NCBI GenBank assembly: GCA_017656505.1
Contig: JACDNU010000032.1
Span: 1 to 32,590 of the forward strand
DNA: 32,590 bases
Direction of reading: 5' to 3'
DNA from: Archaeoglobus sp.
GTDB taxonomy: Archaea; Halobacteriota; Archaeoglobi; Archaeoglobales; Archaeoglobaceae
The notes below the pieces were generated by a model. That model worked only from the letters and a program-made list of their open reading frames with translations. It made no database searches and was not told the origin of the DNA. A program made the translations under genes and the position numbers. Positions 8,101 through 14,627 of this stretch are shown piece by piece (the first letter of the stretch is position 1; every line of letters starts with the position of its first letter).

Positions 8101-8903
8101 TCAATGGAATGGATCTGTCTTATAACCTGCCCGTAAACATCGGTGCACTCTTTGATAAGGATTTAACAGTAAAGCTTGCAGATCAGTACGGTATTAGGGC
8201 TGTGGCAAAGTACCAAGGATATCTGGTTATAGGCACTGCAAGCTGGGGAGACTGGATCGATAAACTTCTCTATAATGCGACCAATGGAAAGTGGGAAGGA
8301 GCCTCCGATTACGTAGGCTTAGAAATATGGAGAACCGACGGCACTCTCTACACCCCAAGAGAAATAGACATAGACAAGAAAGCTTGGGATGCAAACACCA
8401 ACCAGTGGGTTGACAGACTTGATGCAAATGTAGGAGACACAATCAGGTTCAACTACACAATTCACAACGATCAAACCACCGATTTGGAAGACATAGTAGT
8501 CTGGGATTATCTCTCCTCAGGTCTTAAATACTCTGGAAACTCAACCATTCCTCCAGTTGTATTGGACTTCTCATCCCTCCCCAGAGACTTATGGATGTTT
8601 AACAGAAACCTCGGAACGATACTCGTCTGGGATCTCCATGGGATGACAATAACTCCTGGAGATAGCCTCTCAATCGAATACGATGCAGATGTAGTGAAAG
8701 AGGGCAAGAGCGTAAACATCGTGCTCTCAGCAGGGAAGTTTGGTTCTGCATGTTGTGGTGAGAGTGGAATAGGTTGCGACAAAGTTGTAATTCATGGGAA
8801 ACAAGCTCCACCACAACCAATTCCTGAGTTCTCTCCAATTGGATTTGTGGCAGCATTTTTCTCCGTGGTTGTAGCAATACTGTGGAGGAGAAGGGTTGTT
8901 TAG
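5169..8903 (+). CDS. Large secreted surface protein, tandem-duplicated, with PEF-CTERM-like anchor
   Basis: The 1244-residue product starts with a signal peptide (MKKSFLLF, a long Leu/Val core, cut near VNA-Q) and ends in PIPEFSPIGF, a hydrophobic helix and WRRRVV. That fits a PEF-CTERM tail that an archaeosortase would process, so the protein is probably displayed on the cell surface. Two tandem halves start with WKWEQVSEEGF (residues 29 and 639). Each has about six repeats of the type YVGT-x-EIWRTxDGxxWEPV, similar to Asp-box/BNR beta-propeller blades, then a DUF11-like Ig-fold domain (about 496-610 and 1067-1181; VGDTIRFNYTIHNDQTTDLE). Residues 337-614 and 908-1185 are the same. Many Asn-x-Ser/Thr sites suggest glycosylation. 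The ligand is unknown; adhesion or glycan binding is a guess. No neighbour explains its role. Confidence 0.85.
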   Translation: MKKSFLLFVVVALLLLVVPVNAQFQFKPWKWEQVSEEGFRDLNNDYAWAMAVYTPIDGSTEYLYVGTLNTASLTNPPTPSSGAQVWRTNGTMVDGKYVWEQVVGPAGSQATAGFTSVDNKSFALGVRGMTEYNGLLWAGTLPLAEIFVTNGTTWKRANLPGFGVVNISSVTTGSLTSTRGITVYKGKIYAEAEDKENGVRIFRYNGSTNFDEIGSLPNQMAWEQVNYPGFDGTNYSRTASELIVYDPPDDGKNIEYLYAFTWTVDAADIIRTSPSEMKGFEIWRTDGAKNPDGTLKWECVVGRNSSYGNSPGLGDNANGGVLSVVIFKGKLYIGTANFKDGAEIWRTSDGVHWEPVELFGFGRTNGYIWRMIEYNGKLVVGTMNPFMGCEIWVSDTGDPGTFRQVNLNGMDLSYNLPVNIGALFDKDLTVKLADQYGIRAVAKYQGYLVIGTASWGDWIDKLLYNATNGKWEGASDYVGLEIWRTDGTLYTPREIDIDKKAWDANTNQWVDRLDANVGDTIRFNYTIHNDQTTDLEDIVVWDYLSSGLKYSGNSTIPPVVLDFSSLPRDLWMFNRNLGTILVWDLHGMTITPGDSLSIEYDADVVKEGKSVNIVVSVGKFGNEGGLSEDELIIDVGKLWKWEQVSEEGFGDLNNDYTFSMAVYNTGDKEYLYVGTLNTQTGAEIWRTDGTIGTDGKYIWEPVVGLSGTQMPAGFGQGITGARGMVVYDRLLWVGCMDKTPDLPGLAYVWVTDGTDWRLANIPGFNNSDASIRGMAVFNGELYVATQRYKGGGADIYRYTGPAANGDLNKVDPNAWERVFSVSADEADAIGVLLEYKGYLYAFGWSIGINTVGLSSWHGFEIYRSSDGTSWEKVVGDSATTPRGFGDDANHAVLSATVFNDMLYVGTLNFKDGAEIWRTSDGVHWEPVELFGFGRTNGYIWRMIEYNGKLVVGTMNPFMGCEIWVSDTGDPGTFRQVNLNGMDLSYNLPVNIGALFDKDLTVKLADQYGIRAVAKYQGYLVIGTASWGDWIDKLLYNATNGKWEGASDYVGLEIWRTDGTLYTPREIDIDKKAWDANTNQWVDRLDANVGDTIRFNYTIHNDQTTDLEDIVVWDYLSSGLKYSGNSTIPPVVLDFSSLPRDLWMFNRNLGTILVWDLHGMTITPGDSLSIEYDADVVKEGKSVNIVLSAGKFGSACCGESGIGCDKVVIHGKQAPPQPIPEFSPIGFVAAFFSVVVAILWRRRVV
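6176..7010 (+). repeat. 835-bp direct repeat, copy 1
   Basis: This block recurs at 7889-8723 with an offset of exactly 1713 bp. I compared the two line by line and saw no difference, including at third codon positions. The flanks diverge at once (C/T on the left, G/C on the right). Confidence 0.9.
7889..8723 (+). repeat. 835-bp direct repeat, copy 2
   Basis: Second copy of the block at 6176-7010, in frame in the same gene. It covers the last propeller blades and the DUF11-like domain. A shorter repeat at 5253-5303 and 7083-7133, with a single mismatch, opens the two halves. Confidence 0.9.
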
Positions 8904-8913
8904 TTTGTTTAGT

Positions 8914-8943
8914 CTATTTTTTAAATAATTTTTTAATATTTTT
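8914..8943. terminator. T-rich intergenic terminator between convergent genes
   Basis: Three T runs (8917-8922, 8929-8934, 8939-8943) follow the stop codon of the surface-protein gene and precede the convergent moaE stop. Oligo-T is the usual archaeal termination signal. A-runs facing the minus strand are also there, so it may serve both directions weakly. Confidence 0.5.
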
Positions 8944-8948
8944 AGGAA

Positions 8949-9620
8949 TTATTTATCGTGAACCCAGACTTCGCCATCTGCGTAAACTTCTTTCTTCCAT
9001 ATTGGAAGCTCTTTCTTCACGATTTCCATGCTCTCAGCCAGAGGTTTCCAGAGATCCTTTCTGTGTCTCCCCATTATTACCACATAAATGATATCCTCAC
9101 CCGGCTCGAGCACCCCCGTTTTATGGAATATCTTTACCCCCTCAACTCCCGGATACTCCTTAAGCCTGCTTTCTATCTCGGCTATTTTTTCAGAGAAAAC
9201 GGGCTCGTATGCTTCGTATTCCAGTCTGACGACCTCTTTTCCCCCGGAAAGTTTTCTCACAAAACCTATGAAAACCCCAATTCCTCCGCATAACTCCGAG
9301 TTCTTTTCCCTTTTAACCTCCTCTATAAGCTCTTGAAGGGTTCTAATCTCTTTTGTTGAGGTCCTCTGAACTTTCTGAATCAATTTCTCGTCGAGAACTG
9401 CTTTTTCATAACCGAGATCCGCTAGGGCTGTTAGCAAGCTTTTTAGATCATGTGAGGTGGCGAGATTAAGCCTTTTAGACTCGCAGACAAGTTTACCATC
9501 AATTTCTTTAATGAAAACGGTTTTGTCTTCCTTGTTTACCTTATCCTCCCTATACCCTTTATCCCCCTTATCCCCTTCGCTACTCTCCCTCTCCACTTCA
9601 GATACGCTATACACTTTCAC
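8949..9620 (-). CDS. moaE: Molybdopterin synthase catalytic subunit MoaE with N-terminal extension
   Basis: Transfers sulfur from MoaD thiocarboxylate to precursor Z to make molybdopterin, the cofactor for molybdenum and tungsten enzymes. The MoaE domain spans about residues 85-223: GVFIGFVR, LEYEAYEP, HKTGVLEPGE (H166), GRHR (about 184-187), and VKKELPIWKKE with the expected catalytic lysines near 203 and 209. The family is normally about 140-150 residues; here about 85 extra residues precede it. They include a low-complexity linker (GDKGDKGYREDKVNKEDK) coded by GATAAGG-like repeats and a weakly conserved stretch to about 83 that might be a decayed MobB-like partner domain. The start is GTG 9620, with a strong GGAGGGTGA site, 4 nt after the metallophosphoesterase stop: the last gene of a minus-strand operon. 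Confidence 0.87.
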   Translation of the reverse strand: MKVYSVSEVERESSEGDKGDKGYREDKVNKEDKTVFIKEIDGKLVCESKRLNLATSHDLKSLLTALADLGYEKAVLDEKLIQKVQRTSTKEIRTLQELIEEVKREKNSELCGGIGVFIGFVRKLSGGKEVVRLEYEAYEPVFSEKIAEIESRLKEYPGVEGVKIFHKTGVLEPGEDIIYVVIMGRHRKDLWKPLAESMEIVKKELPIWKKEVYADGEVWVHDK

Positions 9621-9624
9621 GATT

Positions 9625-10179
9625 TCACCCTCCTTCTTGCAACTCCCCTTCTTGCAGCTCCTCTAAATCTCCCAATCTTTCCATCCCACAGAATTTTTCC
9701 TGCGCTATCTCCATCCTCACATCCAGTTTCCTATCATCCACTTCGATTACCGCACAGCTTGCGATCGATAATCTCGGCCTTGTCGGGCTTCCAGGACATA
9801 TAAGAAGGACTTTACCGATTTTCTCAACATGAAAGCGGTGTATATGGCCGAAAATCAAAACATCCATTTCCATCTCCCTCGCTTTATAACCCAGATCATC
9901 GAAATAGTTCAGGTAGTTCCCCTGATGAACCAATCCAAATCGGATTCCTTCTATTTCAAATAATTCGACTTCTGAAAGTTCAGACTTTATCCTTTTATCG
10001 TCTGAATTGCCAAAAACTGCCTTAAGCTCGTATTCTGACTTCAAATGCTCATAGACCTCAAATGAGTGAAAGTCGCCACAATGAACTATCAAGTCCGCTC
10101 CCCGCATCACTTCCTCAAGTCTAGGAGGTGGAATCCACTCTTCCATATGGGTGTCAGAAATCGCCACAATTTTTTTCAT
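9625..10179 (-). CDS. Calcineurin-like metallophosphoesterase (YfcE/MJ0936 type)
   Basis: Small two-metal phosphodiesterase, 184 residues. All family motifs are in order: SDTH (D9, H11), HCGD (D36), GNSD (N58), VHQG (H85), GHIH (H112, H114), then PGSPTRPR, which is typical of the YfcE/MJ0936 group. Members hydrolyse model phosphodiesters; the natural substrate is usually not known, and it is not indicated here. The C-terminal tail beyond about residue 165 is Glu/Gly-rich and repeated (LEELQEGELQEGG), which is not part of the fold. It sits between the RsbRD_N gene (24 bp upstream) and moaE (4 bp downstream), so it is probably cotranscribed with them, but no functional link is evident. Confidence 0.88.
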   Translation of the reverse strand: MKKIVAISDTHMEEWIPPPRLEEVMRGADLIVHCGDFHSFEVYEHLKSEYELKAVFGNSDDKRIKSELSEVELFEIEGIRFGLVHQGNYLNYFDDLGYKAREMEMDVLIFGHIHRFHVEKIGKVLLICPGSPTRPRLSIASCAVIEVDDRKLDVRMEIAQEKFCGMERLGDLEELQEGELQEGG

Positions 10180-10203
10180 AATCTGAGCTTCTCAAAGTAC
10201 CAA

Positions 10204-10701
10204 CTATCTCCTTATCTTTATGTTGTCGTAGAATTGCTGGTCTTCCAGAGTTAGTTCGATAGATCTCTCGAGCATTCTTTTCTCCTTCTCCTTTTCCATC
10301 AGCCTGAGTTCGAATATCTCTTCCCTTAAAGAAACGTATATGTCAAATGCCATGACTGCAATACCCTCAACGACTTTTTCCAGCTTTCTGTAATCTGCAA
10401 GACTCATTTCGGGGAAGATGTTGTAGATCACTTCCTTCAAACTAAGTAGTTGGGAGATTGCTTGGCCTGGGCCTAGACTTTTATCGGTTGCAAGATACCT
10501 CATGAAATCATCTAGCGCTCTCTCCAGCTCGTCAGCTTCCTTCCCGGCAAAAAGCTTTATCAAGCCAGAAACAATCCCGCTTGTGCATGATTCTAGGTAA
10601 TCTCTAACCTCCACAACTGGCCTGAACCTCTCACCAAAAAGAGTGTTCTGCCATTCCTTGAGTATAAGTTTCTTTGCTTTTTCAAGTTCTTTAGCTTTCA
10701 T
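10204..10701 (-). CDS. Stand-alone RsbRD N-terminal-like sensor domain protein
   Basis: 165-residue helical protein matching the RsbRD_N pattern: KLILKEWQNTLFGE at the start, FRPVVEVRDYLES, LERALDDFMRYLATDK, GQAISQLLSLKEVIY, and AFDIYVSLREEIFELRLMEKE near the end. In bacteria the domain precedes STAS domains in RsbR-type stressosome proteins; in sulfate reducers single-domain versions occur beside redox membrane-complex genes. No STAS domain follows here. It may sense or bind a ligand for a partner elsewhere. The 48-bp gap after the prenyltransferase gene holds two direct copies of TGATGGAAAG (minus strand; 10732-10752) and several GGTGA/AAGG motifs; GGTG 8 nt ahead of ATG 10701 is the likely ribosome site. 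Heme-linked sensing is an inference from its neighbour only. Confidence 0.72.
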   Translation of the reverse strand: MKAKELEKAKKLILKEWQNTLFGERFRPVVEVRDYLESCTSGIVSGLIKLFAGKEADELERALDDFMRYLATDKSLGPGQAISQLLSLKEVIYNIFPEMSLADYRKLEKVVEGIAVMAFDIYVSLREEIFELRLMEKEKEKRMLERSIELTLEDQQFYDNIKIRR

Positions 10702-10749
10702 GTTTTTTCACCATCTCACCTTGCCTTTCCCCTTTCCATCAACTTTCCA

Positions 10750-11619
10750 TCACCAGAGTGCTCCCAATATCATCGAGAAGTATATAATACCCAATGTCAT
10801 GCTTGCGAGCTTGTACATCCTTCTTGCAGCTATCCTATTTGGTGATTTTGCAAACTTTATAGCTCGATAGAGGAAGTATGCTGTGATTATTACCGCCGTT
10901 ACCAGGTATGCTGGGCCAAATGGGAGTAGGAAGAATAATACTGCTACCATAAGCAACATCAATCCGACACTGAAAACTATCACCCACGAAGCTCTCTCCA
11001 TCCCGACTATCAGCGGGAGCATCGGGATTCCCGCTTTTCTGTAGTCCTCTTCGAAGTGCATCGAGAGGTACCATATGTGGGCTGGAATCCAGAGCAGAAT
11101 TATCGCTGAAACTATCAACCCTGCAAAGTCCAAATAGCCTTTTGCGGCAGTCCATCCAGCCAAGGAAGGCATAGCTCCGGCTAATCCTCCTAAAACAATC
11201 GAGTAGGGATTCTTTCTTTTGAGCATTATCGTGTAGATGACTATGTCAAAGAAAAGTCCTAGGAAGATTATGAATGCAACGAGTGGCTTTACAAGAAAGC
11301 CCAGAAAGATCCCCAATGCCACGAGAATGCTGCCGTAAATAGCGCAACCTTTTGGGGACAGCCTCCCTGATGGAACGGGTCTGAACATTGTTCTAGGCAT
11401 AAGGATATCTATATCCCTATCTAACCACATGTTCAGGGCTGTTGTGCCAGCAACAGCAAGGAAAACTGCTAAGAAGGTTTTAATAAAAAGCGAAATATCT
11501 ATGGAAAAACTCGAAGCAACGAGAAAGGAGATAACACAGGTAATCATTAATAATGTCGTTTGTTTCGGTTTTATGACCTCATAGAACGCCTTGAGATCCA
11601 TATCCCTTCTTTTTATCAC
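10750..11619 (-). CDS. ctaB: Protoheme IX farnesyltransferase (heme O synthase), UbiA family
   Basis: Integral membrane prenyltransferase that adds a farnesyl or longer chain to heme b to make heme O, for oxidases or other heme-dependent complexes. The first Asp-rich motif NMWLDRDID (N63, D67, D71) and RTMFRPVPSGRLSP follow the family pattern. The second motif region FFDIVIYTIMLKRKNP, the GGLAGAMPSLAGW loop, and WIPAHIWYLSMHFEEDYR followed by AGIPMLP are characteristic of CtaB/CyoE rather than of other UbiA enzymes. About nine hydrophobic helices fill the 289 residues. The start is GTG 11619 or, less likely, ATG 11601; neither has a good ribosome site. It is the first gene of the minus-strand operon and shares a 93-bp promoter region with the divergent histidine kinase. 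No oxidase gene is seen in the window. Confidence 0.88.
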   Translation of the reverse strand: MIKRRDMDLKAFYEVIKPKQTTLLMITCVISFLVASSFSIDISLFIKTFLAVFLAVAGTTALNMWLDRDIDILMPRTMFRPVPSGRLSPKGCAIYGSILVALGIFLGFLVKPLVAFIIFLGLFFDIVIYTIMLKRKNPYSIVLGGLAGAMPSLAGWTAAKGYLDFAGLIVSAIILLWIPAHIWYLSMHFEEDYRKAGIPMLPLIVGMERASWVIVFSVGLMLLMVAVLFFLLPFGPAYLVTAVIITAYFLYRAIKFAKSPNRIAARRMYKLASMTLGIIYFSMILGALW

Positions 11620-11681
11620 CGCTACTTGAACATTTCGGTCTTTCGATCTCCATCATTATTATAATGAGTAAAAGAGAGTTT

Positions 11682-11689
11682 TTTTATAC
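11682..11689 (+). promoter_or_regulatory. TATA box of the histidine kinase gene in a divergent promoter region
   Basis: TTTTATAC is centred 27 nt before ATG 11713, predicting a leaderless mRNA. On the minus strand an A+T element around 11655-11668 could serve ctaB. Confidence 0.5.
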
Positions 11690-11712
11690 TTAGGTAGATT
11701 AGTAGTTAGAGT

Positions 11713-13539
11713 ATGTCACTCAGGCTGAATGCTTCGTTGCTAATCGCACTATTTGTTACTTTCATGGTCGATTTACTCTACACGCTTTACACGCCACACC
11801 TTTACCTTTTGAAGTTTTTTATCTTCCAAGTTTTCCTCCCTGCCCTAATTTTTCTTACGGCTTTCATCGTTTATCAGGCTAATAAGAGTGAGCTAAAACA
11901 TTTTGCTCTCTCATTTTCGATCTTTTCGGTTATACTTTTCCTGATCAACCTCTATTTTTTCCTGAAGGAGTTTTCAGAGTTTGGCTTGGTATTCAATCCA
12001 GCACCTCTAAAGCTCTTTGCCGTGATACCTGTAATTTCTGCCTGCGTCTATCTTTATCCCCGTGCATGGAAGTATCTCAGGCTGAGAGATCTGGCCCTCG
12101 TACTTCTAATCAACTCGCTGGCCATCATCGCCTCCTTTTACCCGCTCACTCCCATCACTTTAAGCAAATTTTACGTACAGCCAGTTGCCTTCATCGATTC
12201 CTTGCTCGTATTTCTGGCTGTGATGTTTGCGTCGTTTCTCGCTGCTGTTTATCGTGAAGAAGCTAGAAAAATGCTCATTCTTTCCATTATAGCCCTGGAG
12301 CTATTTTTCTTTTCGGATATCTTCTCGCTCTACAATGTGCTTCTCAATCTGAGAATTCCAGCTGAAATGCTGATTGATTTGGCTTATGTCTTCTTATTTT
12401 TCGGATTTTACAACGCTTATGCTGGAAAAGAAATGCTCTCGATCGATGCCCTTGAGAGAATGGTTTCGGAGTACCAAAGAAGGCTGGAGAATATCTCAAG
12501 CTACAAGAAATTCTTCGACCACGCTGAGGACGTTTTCTTCAGGCTGGATGTGAAGGGAAGGTTCGTTGATGTTAATCCGAAGATCGAAATCTTGGGGTAT
12601 TCAAGGGATGAGGTCCTGGGGAGAAAGTCCATCAAGCTCATATCGAGAACGGACAGAGATCAGACTATCGAGAGATTCAGGAGTGTCCTGAAAGGAAACA
12701 GGGAGAAATTCAGGGTAAGGGCGATGAAGAAAACTGGAGAGATAATTGAGATGGAAGTCATAGAATGGCCTTGGAGGGAAGGAAACATCTTTAAGGGCGT
12801 TGAGGGGATAGCAAGGGATATATCCGACATAGTCGAGGCGGAAAGGAACATAAGATCCCTCAACGAGTATCTGACCGTTTTAAACAAGATCTTGAGGCAT
12901 GATATTCAGAACGATCTGGCTGTTATAAAGATGTATGCAGATCTCATTAGGGAGGGAGAAGAGATTGATCTTCAAACTTTCCTGCAGAAGCTCGATGAGA
13001 GGATAGATCATGCCATCTCAACGATAAGGGATGCGAGAGAGATCGAGAAGATGCTGAAAGTCGGCGAACTCGTAGGAGTTAATCTTTCAGCGGTTCTAAT
13101 GAAAGTAATCGAGGAATTCAACAGGGAAGCAAGGATAACCTATGAGATTCCTGAAGGTGTATACGTTGAGGCGGATAGCGCGATCAACTCGGTCATCCAC
13201 AACATAATTCAGAATGCAATTTTCCATAACGACAAAGAAATTCCAGAGATAGATGTCACCGTTACGGAGAAGGGGGACAGGGTTTACGTGAGAATAGCCG
13301 ATAACGGCCCAGGAGTTCCAGACGAGATGAAAACCCTCATATTCGAGGAGAATTTCAAGGGTGAGACGACTGGCAGATCTGGATTGGGGCTTTATCTGGT
13401 CAAGGAGACGATGAAGAGGTATGGTGGTAGAGTTTGGGTTGAGGATAACGAGCCATACGGCAGCGTTTTCGTTCTAGAATTCGTAAAGTCAGACATAAGC
13501 GAGGACTTCCTGAAGATTTCCAAAACAGATTTAAGCTAG
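11713..13539 (+). CDS. Membrane sensor histidine kinase with 7TM-like and PAS domains
   Basis: Two-component sensor of 608 residues. Residues 1-235 hold about seven to eight hydrophobic helices (a 7TM-type input domain). A short coiled linker is followed by a PAS domain at about 265-375 (FFDHAEDVFFRLDVKGRFVD, then GYSRDEVLGR). The dimerisation helix carries NKILRHDIQND with phosphoacceptor His396. The HATPase domain shows the N box (IHNIIQNAIFHND), G1 (DNGPGVP) and G2 (GRSGLGLYLV). The HDIQND type of H box is common in Archaeoglobales and methanogen kinases. No response regulator is adjacent, so it is an orphan. Its divergent arrangement with the ctaB operon suggests shared control or a redox/heme-related signal, which is inference. 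Confidence 0.9.
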   Translation: MSLRLNASLLIALFVTFMVDLLYTLYTPHLYLLKFFIFQVFLPALIFLTAFIVYQANKSELKHFALSFSIFSVILFLINLYFFLKEFSEFGLVFNPAPLKLFAVIPVISACVYLYPRAWKYLRLRDLALVLLINSLAIIASFYPLTPITLSKFYVQPVAFIDSLLVFLAVMFASFLAAVYREEARKMLILSIIALELFFFSDIFSLYNVLLNLRIPAEMLIDLAYVFLFFGFYNAYAGKEMLSIDALERMVSEYQRRLENISSYKKFFDHAEDVFFRLDVKGRFVDVNPKIEILGYSRDEVLGRKSIKLISRTDRDQTIERFRSVLKGNREKFRVRAMKKTGEIIEMEVIEWPWREGNIFKGVEGIARDISDIVEAERNIRSLNEYLTVLNKILRHDIQNDLAVIKMYADLIREGEEIDLQTFLQKLDERIDHAISTIRDAREIEKMLKVGELVGVNLSAVLMKVIEEFNREARITYEIPEGVYVEADSAINSVIHNIIQNAIFHNDKEIPEIDVTVTEKGDRVYVRIADNGPGVPDEMKTLIFEENFKGETTGRSGLGLYLVKETMKRYGGRVWVEDNEPYGSVFVLEFVKSDISEDFLKISKTDLS

Positions 13540-13556
13540 TCATCCTTTCTTTTCTC

Positions 13557-14243
13557 ATGGTTTTTAGGGTTAAAGGAGTTGCAATAGACATCGATGGCAC
13601 ACTAACCTTCAAGGACAGAAGCCTGAACTGCAAGGCTGTCGAGGCGTTGAGAAAGCTCAGAAATCGCATCCCTGTTGTGCTCGCAACGGGAAATATTTCT
13701 TGCTATGCAAGAACGACTGCAAAGCTCATCGGAGTCTCAGACATCGTCATCTGCGAGAACGGCGGCGTTGTGAGATTCGAATACGATGGCGATGACATCG
13801 TTCTGGGGGATGTTGTTGAATGTTTAAAGGCCGCAGAATACCTCAAGAATTTCTTTGAAGTCGAGTTGCTTGATGCTGAATACAGGAAGTCGGAAGTCTG
13901 CCTCAGGAGAAGATTCGGTCTCGAAGAGGGAAGAGAGGCGTTGAGAAAAGGCGGATTTGATGGGGTAAAACTGATCGACTCGGGCTTTGCATACCACATT
14001 GTCGATGCAAGGGTTAGCAAGGGAAGAGCTTTGGAATACATCTCCAGCGAGCTAGGATTGAATGCCAAGGATTTTGCTGCGATAGGAGATTCTGAAAACG
14101 ATATCGATTTGCTAGATGCTGCCGGTATTGGGATAGCTGTCGCTAATGCCGATCTGAGGCTGAAGGAAAGGGCAGACGTGGTTGTCAGTAAGAAAAATGG
14201 AGAAGGTGTTATAGAAGCTCTGGAATTTTTGGGCTTGATTTGA
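13557..14243 (+). CDS. Phosphoglycolate phosphatase, archaeal type (HAD family)
   Basis: Dephosphorylates 2-phosphoglycolate. The 228-residue product has HAD motif I DIDGTLT (D11, D13), motif II ATGN (Thr44), Lys155, and motif III GDSENDIDLL (D178, D182), with a cap of the Cof/SPP type between motifs II and III (about 80-155). Size and the C-terminal GIAVANADLRLKERAD fit the archaeal TA0175/PH1421 group. It starts 17 bp after the kinase stop with no clear ribosome site. The related sucrose-phosphatase and phosphomannomutase HAD enzymes cannot be excluded from the sequence alone. Confidence 0.85.
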   Translation: MVFRVKGVAIDIDGTLTFKDRSLNCKAVEALRKLRNRIPVVLATGNISCYARTTAKLIGVSDIVICENGGVVRFEYDGDDIVLGDVVECLKAAEYLKNFFEVELLDAEYRKSEVCLRRRFGLEEGREALRKGGFDGVKLIDSGFAYHIVDARVSKGRALEYISSELGLNAKDFAAIGDSENDIDLLDAAGIGIAVANADLRLKERADVVVSKKNGEGVIEALEFLGLI

Positions 14244-14258
14244 TTTTAACCATCAAAA

Positions 14259-14265
14259 ACTATAT
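14259..14265 (+). promoter_or_regulatory. TATA box of the small conserved gene at 14290
   Basis: ACTATAT centred about 28 nt before ATG 14290, again consistent with a leaderless transcript. Confidence 0.5.
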
Positions 14266-14289
14266 CTCACCAGCTTTACTCCTCTCACC

Positions 14290-14580
14290 ATGAAATTTAA
14301 GATAATGAAAATAGAGCTAAAGGATGAGGAAACGGTTCAGCTCTGGCTCAAGCGACTGAAAAAGGATGCAACTCTCCTCCCATCTCCCGAATCGATTTTC
14401 TCCGATCCTATGAAGATAATCGAACTTGGAAAGCAGATGGGCACGGCTTACGTTAAAGCATTGGAGGAAATGCAGTACGACTCCTTCATAACGATAGATT
14501 ACGAAACCTACAACCTCATGGATGTTAGGGTTGGAGACATAGTCGAGGTGGAGATAAAGCAGGCTGAAAGGAGTGATTAA
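14290..14580 (+). CDS. Small conserved archaeal protein of unknown function
   Basis: 96 residues, soluble, no Cys, no signal peptide. It starts with a beta strand (MKFKIMKIELKDEETVQLW), then a helical middle (PMKIIELGKQMGTAYVKALE), then two more strands (SFITIDYETYNLMDV, GDIVEVEIKQ). The ending RVGDIVEVEI is typical of a small beta-barrel or of the end of an alpha/beta sandwich. I do not recognise the family. Codon use and a well-placed TATA box support it as a real gene. It is convergent with egsA, separated by 47 bp that contain a hairpin. Confidence 0.75.
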   Translation: MKFKIMKIELKDEETVQLWLKRLKKDATLLPSPESIFSDPMKIIELGKQMGTAYVKALEEMQYDSFITIDYETYNLMDVRVGDIVEVEIKQAERSD

Positions 14581-14603
14581 GGGATAAATTAGCGATTGAG
14601 ATC

Positions 14604-14626
14604 CCGATCAGTTTGAGGTTGATCGG
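14604..14626. terminator. Hairpin between convergent genes
   Basis: CCGATCA (14604-14610) and TGATCGG (14620-14626) make a perfect 7-bp stem with a 9-nt loop. It lies in the 47-bp gap between two stop codons. It lacks a T run, so termination is likely but unproven. Confidence 0.4.
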
Positions 14627-14627
14627 C

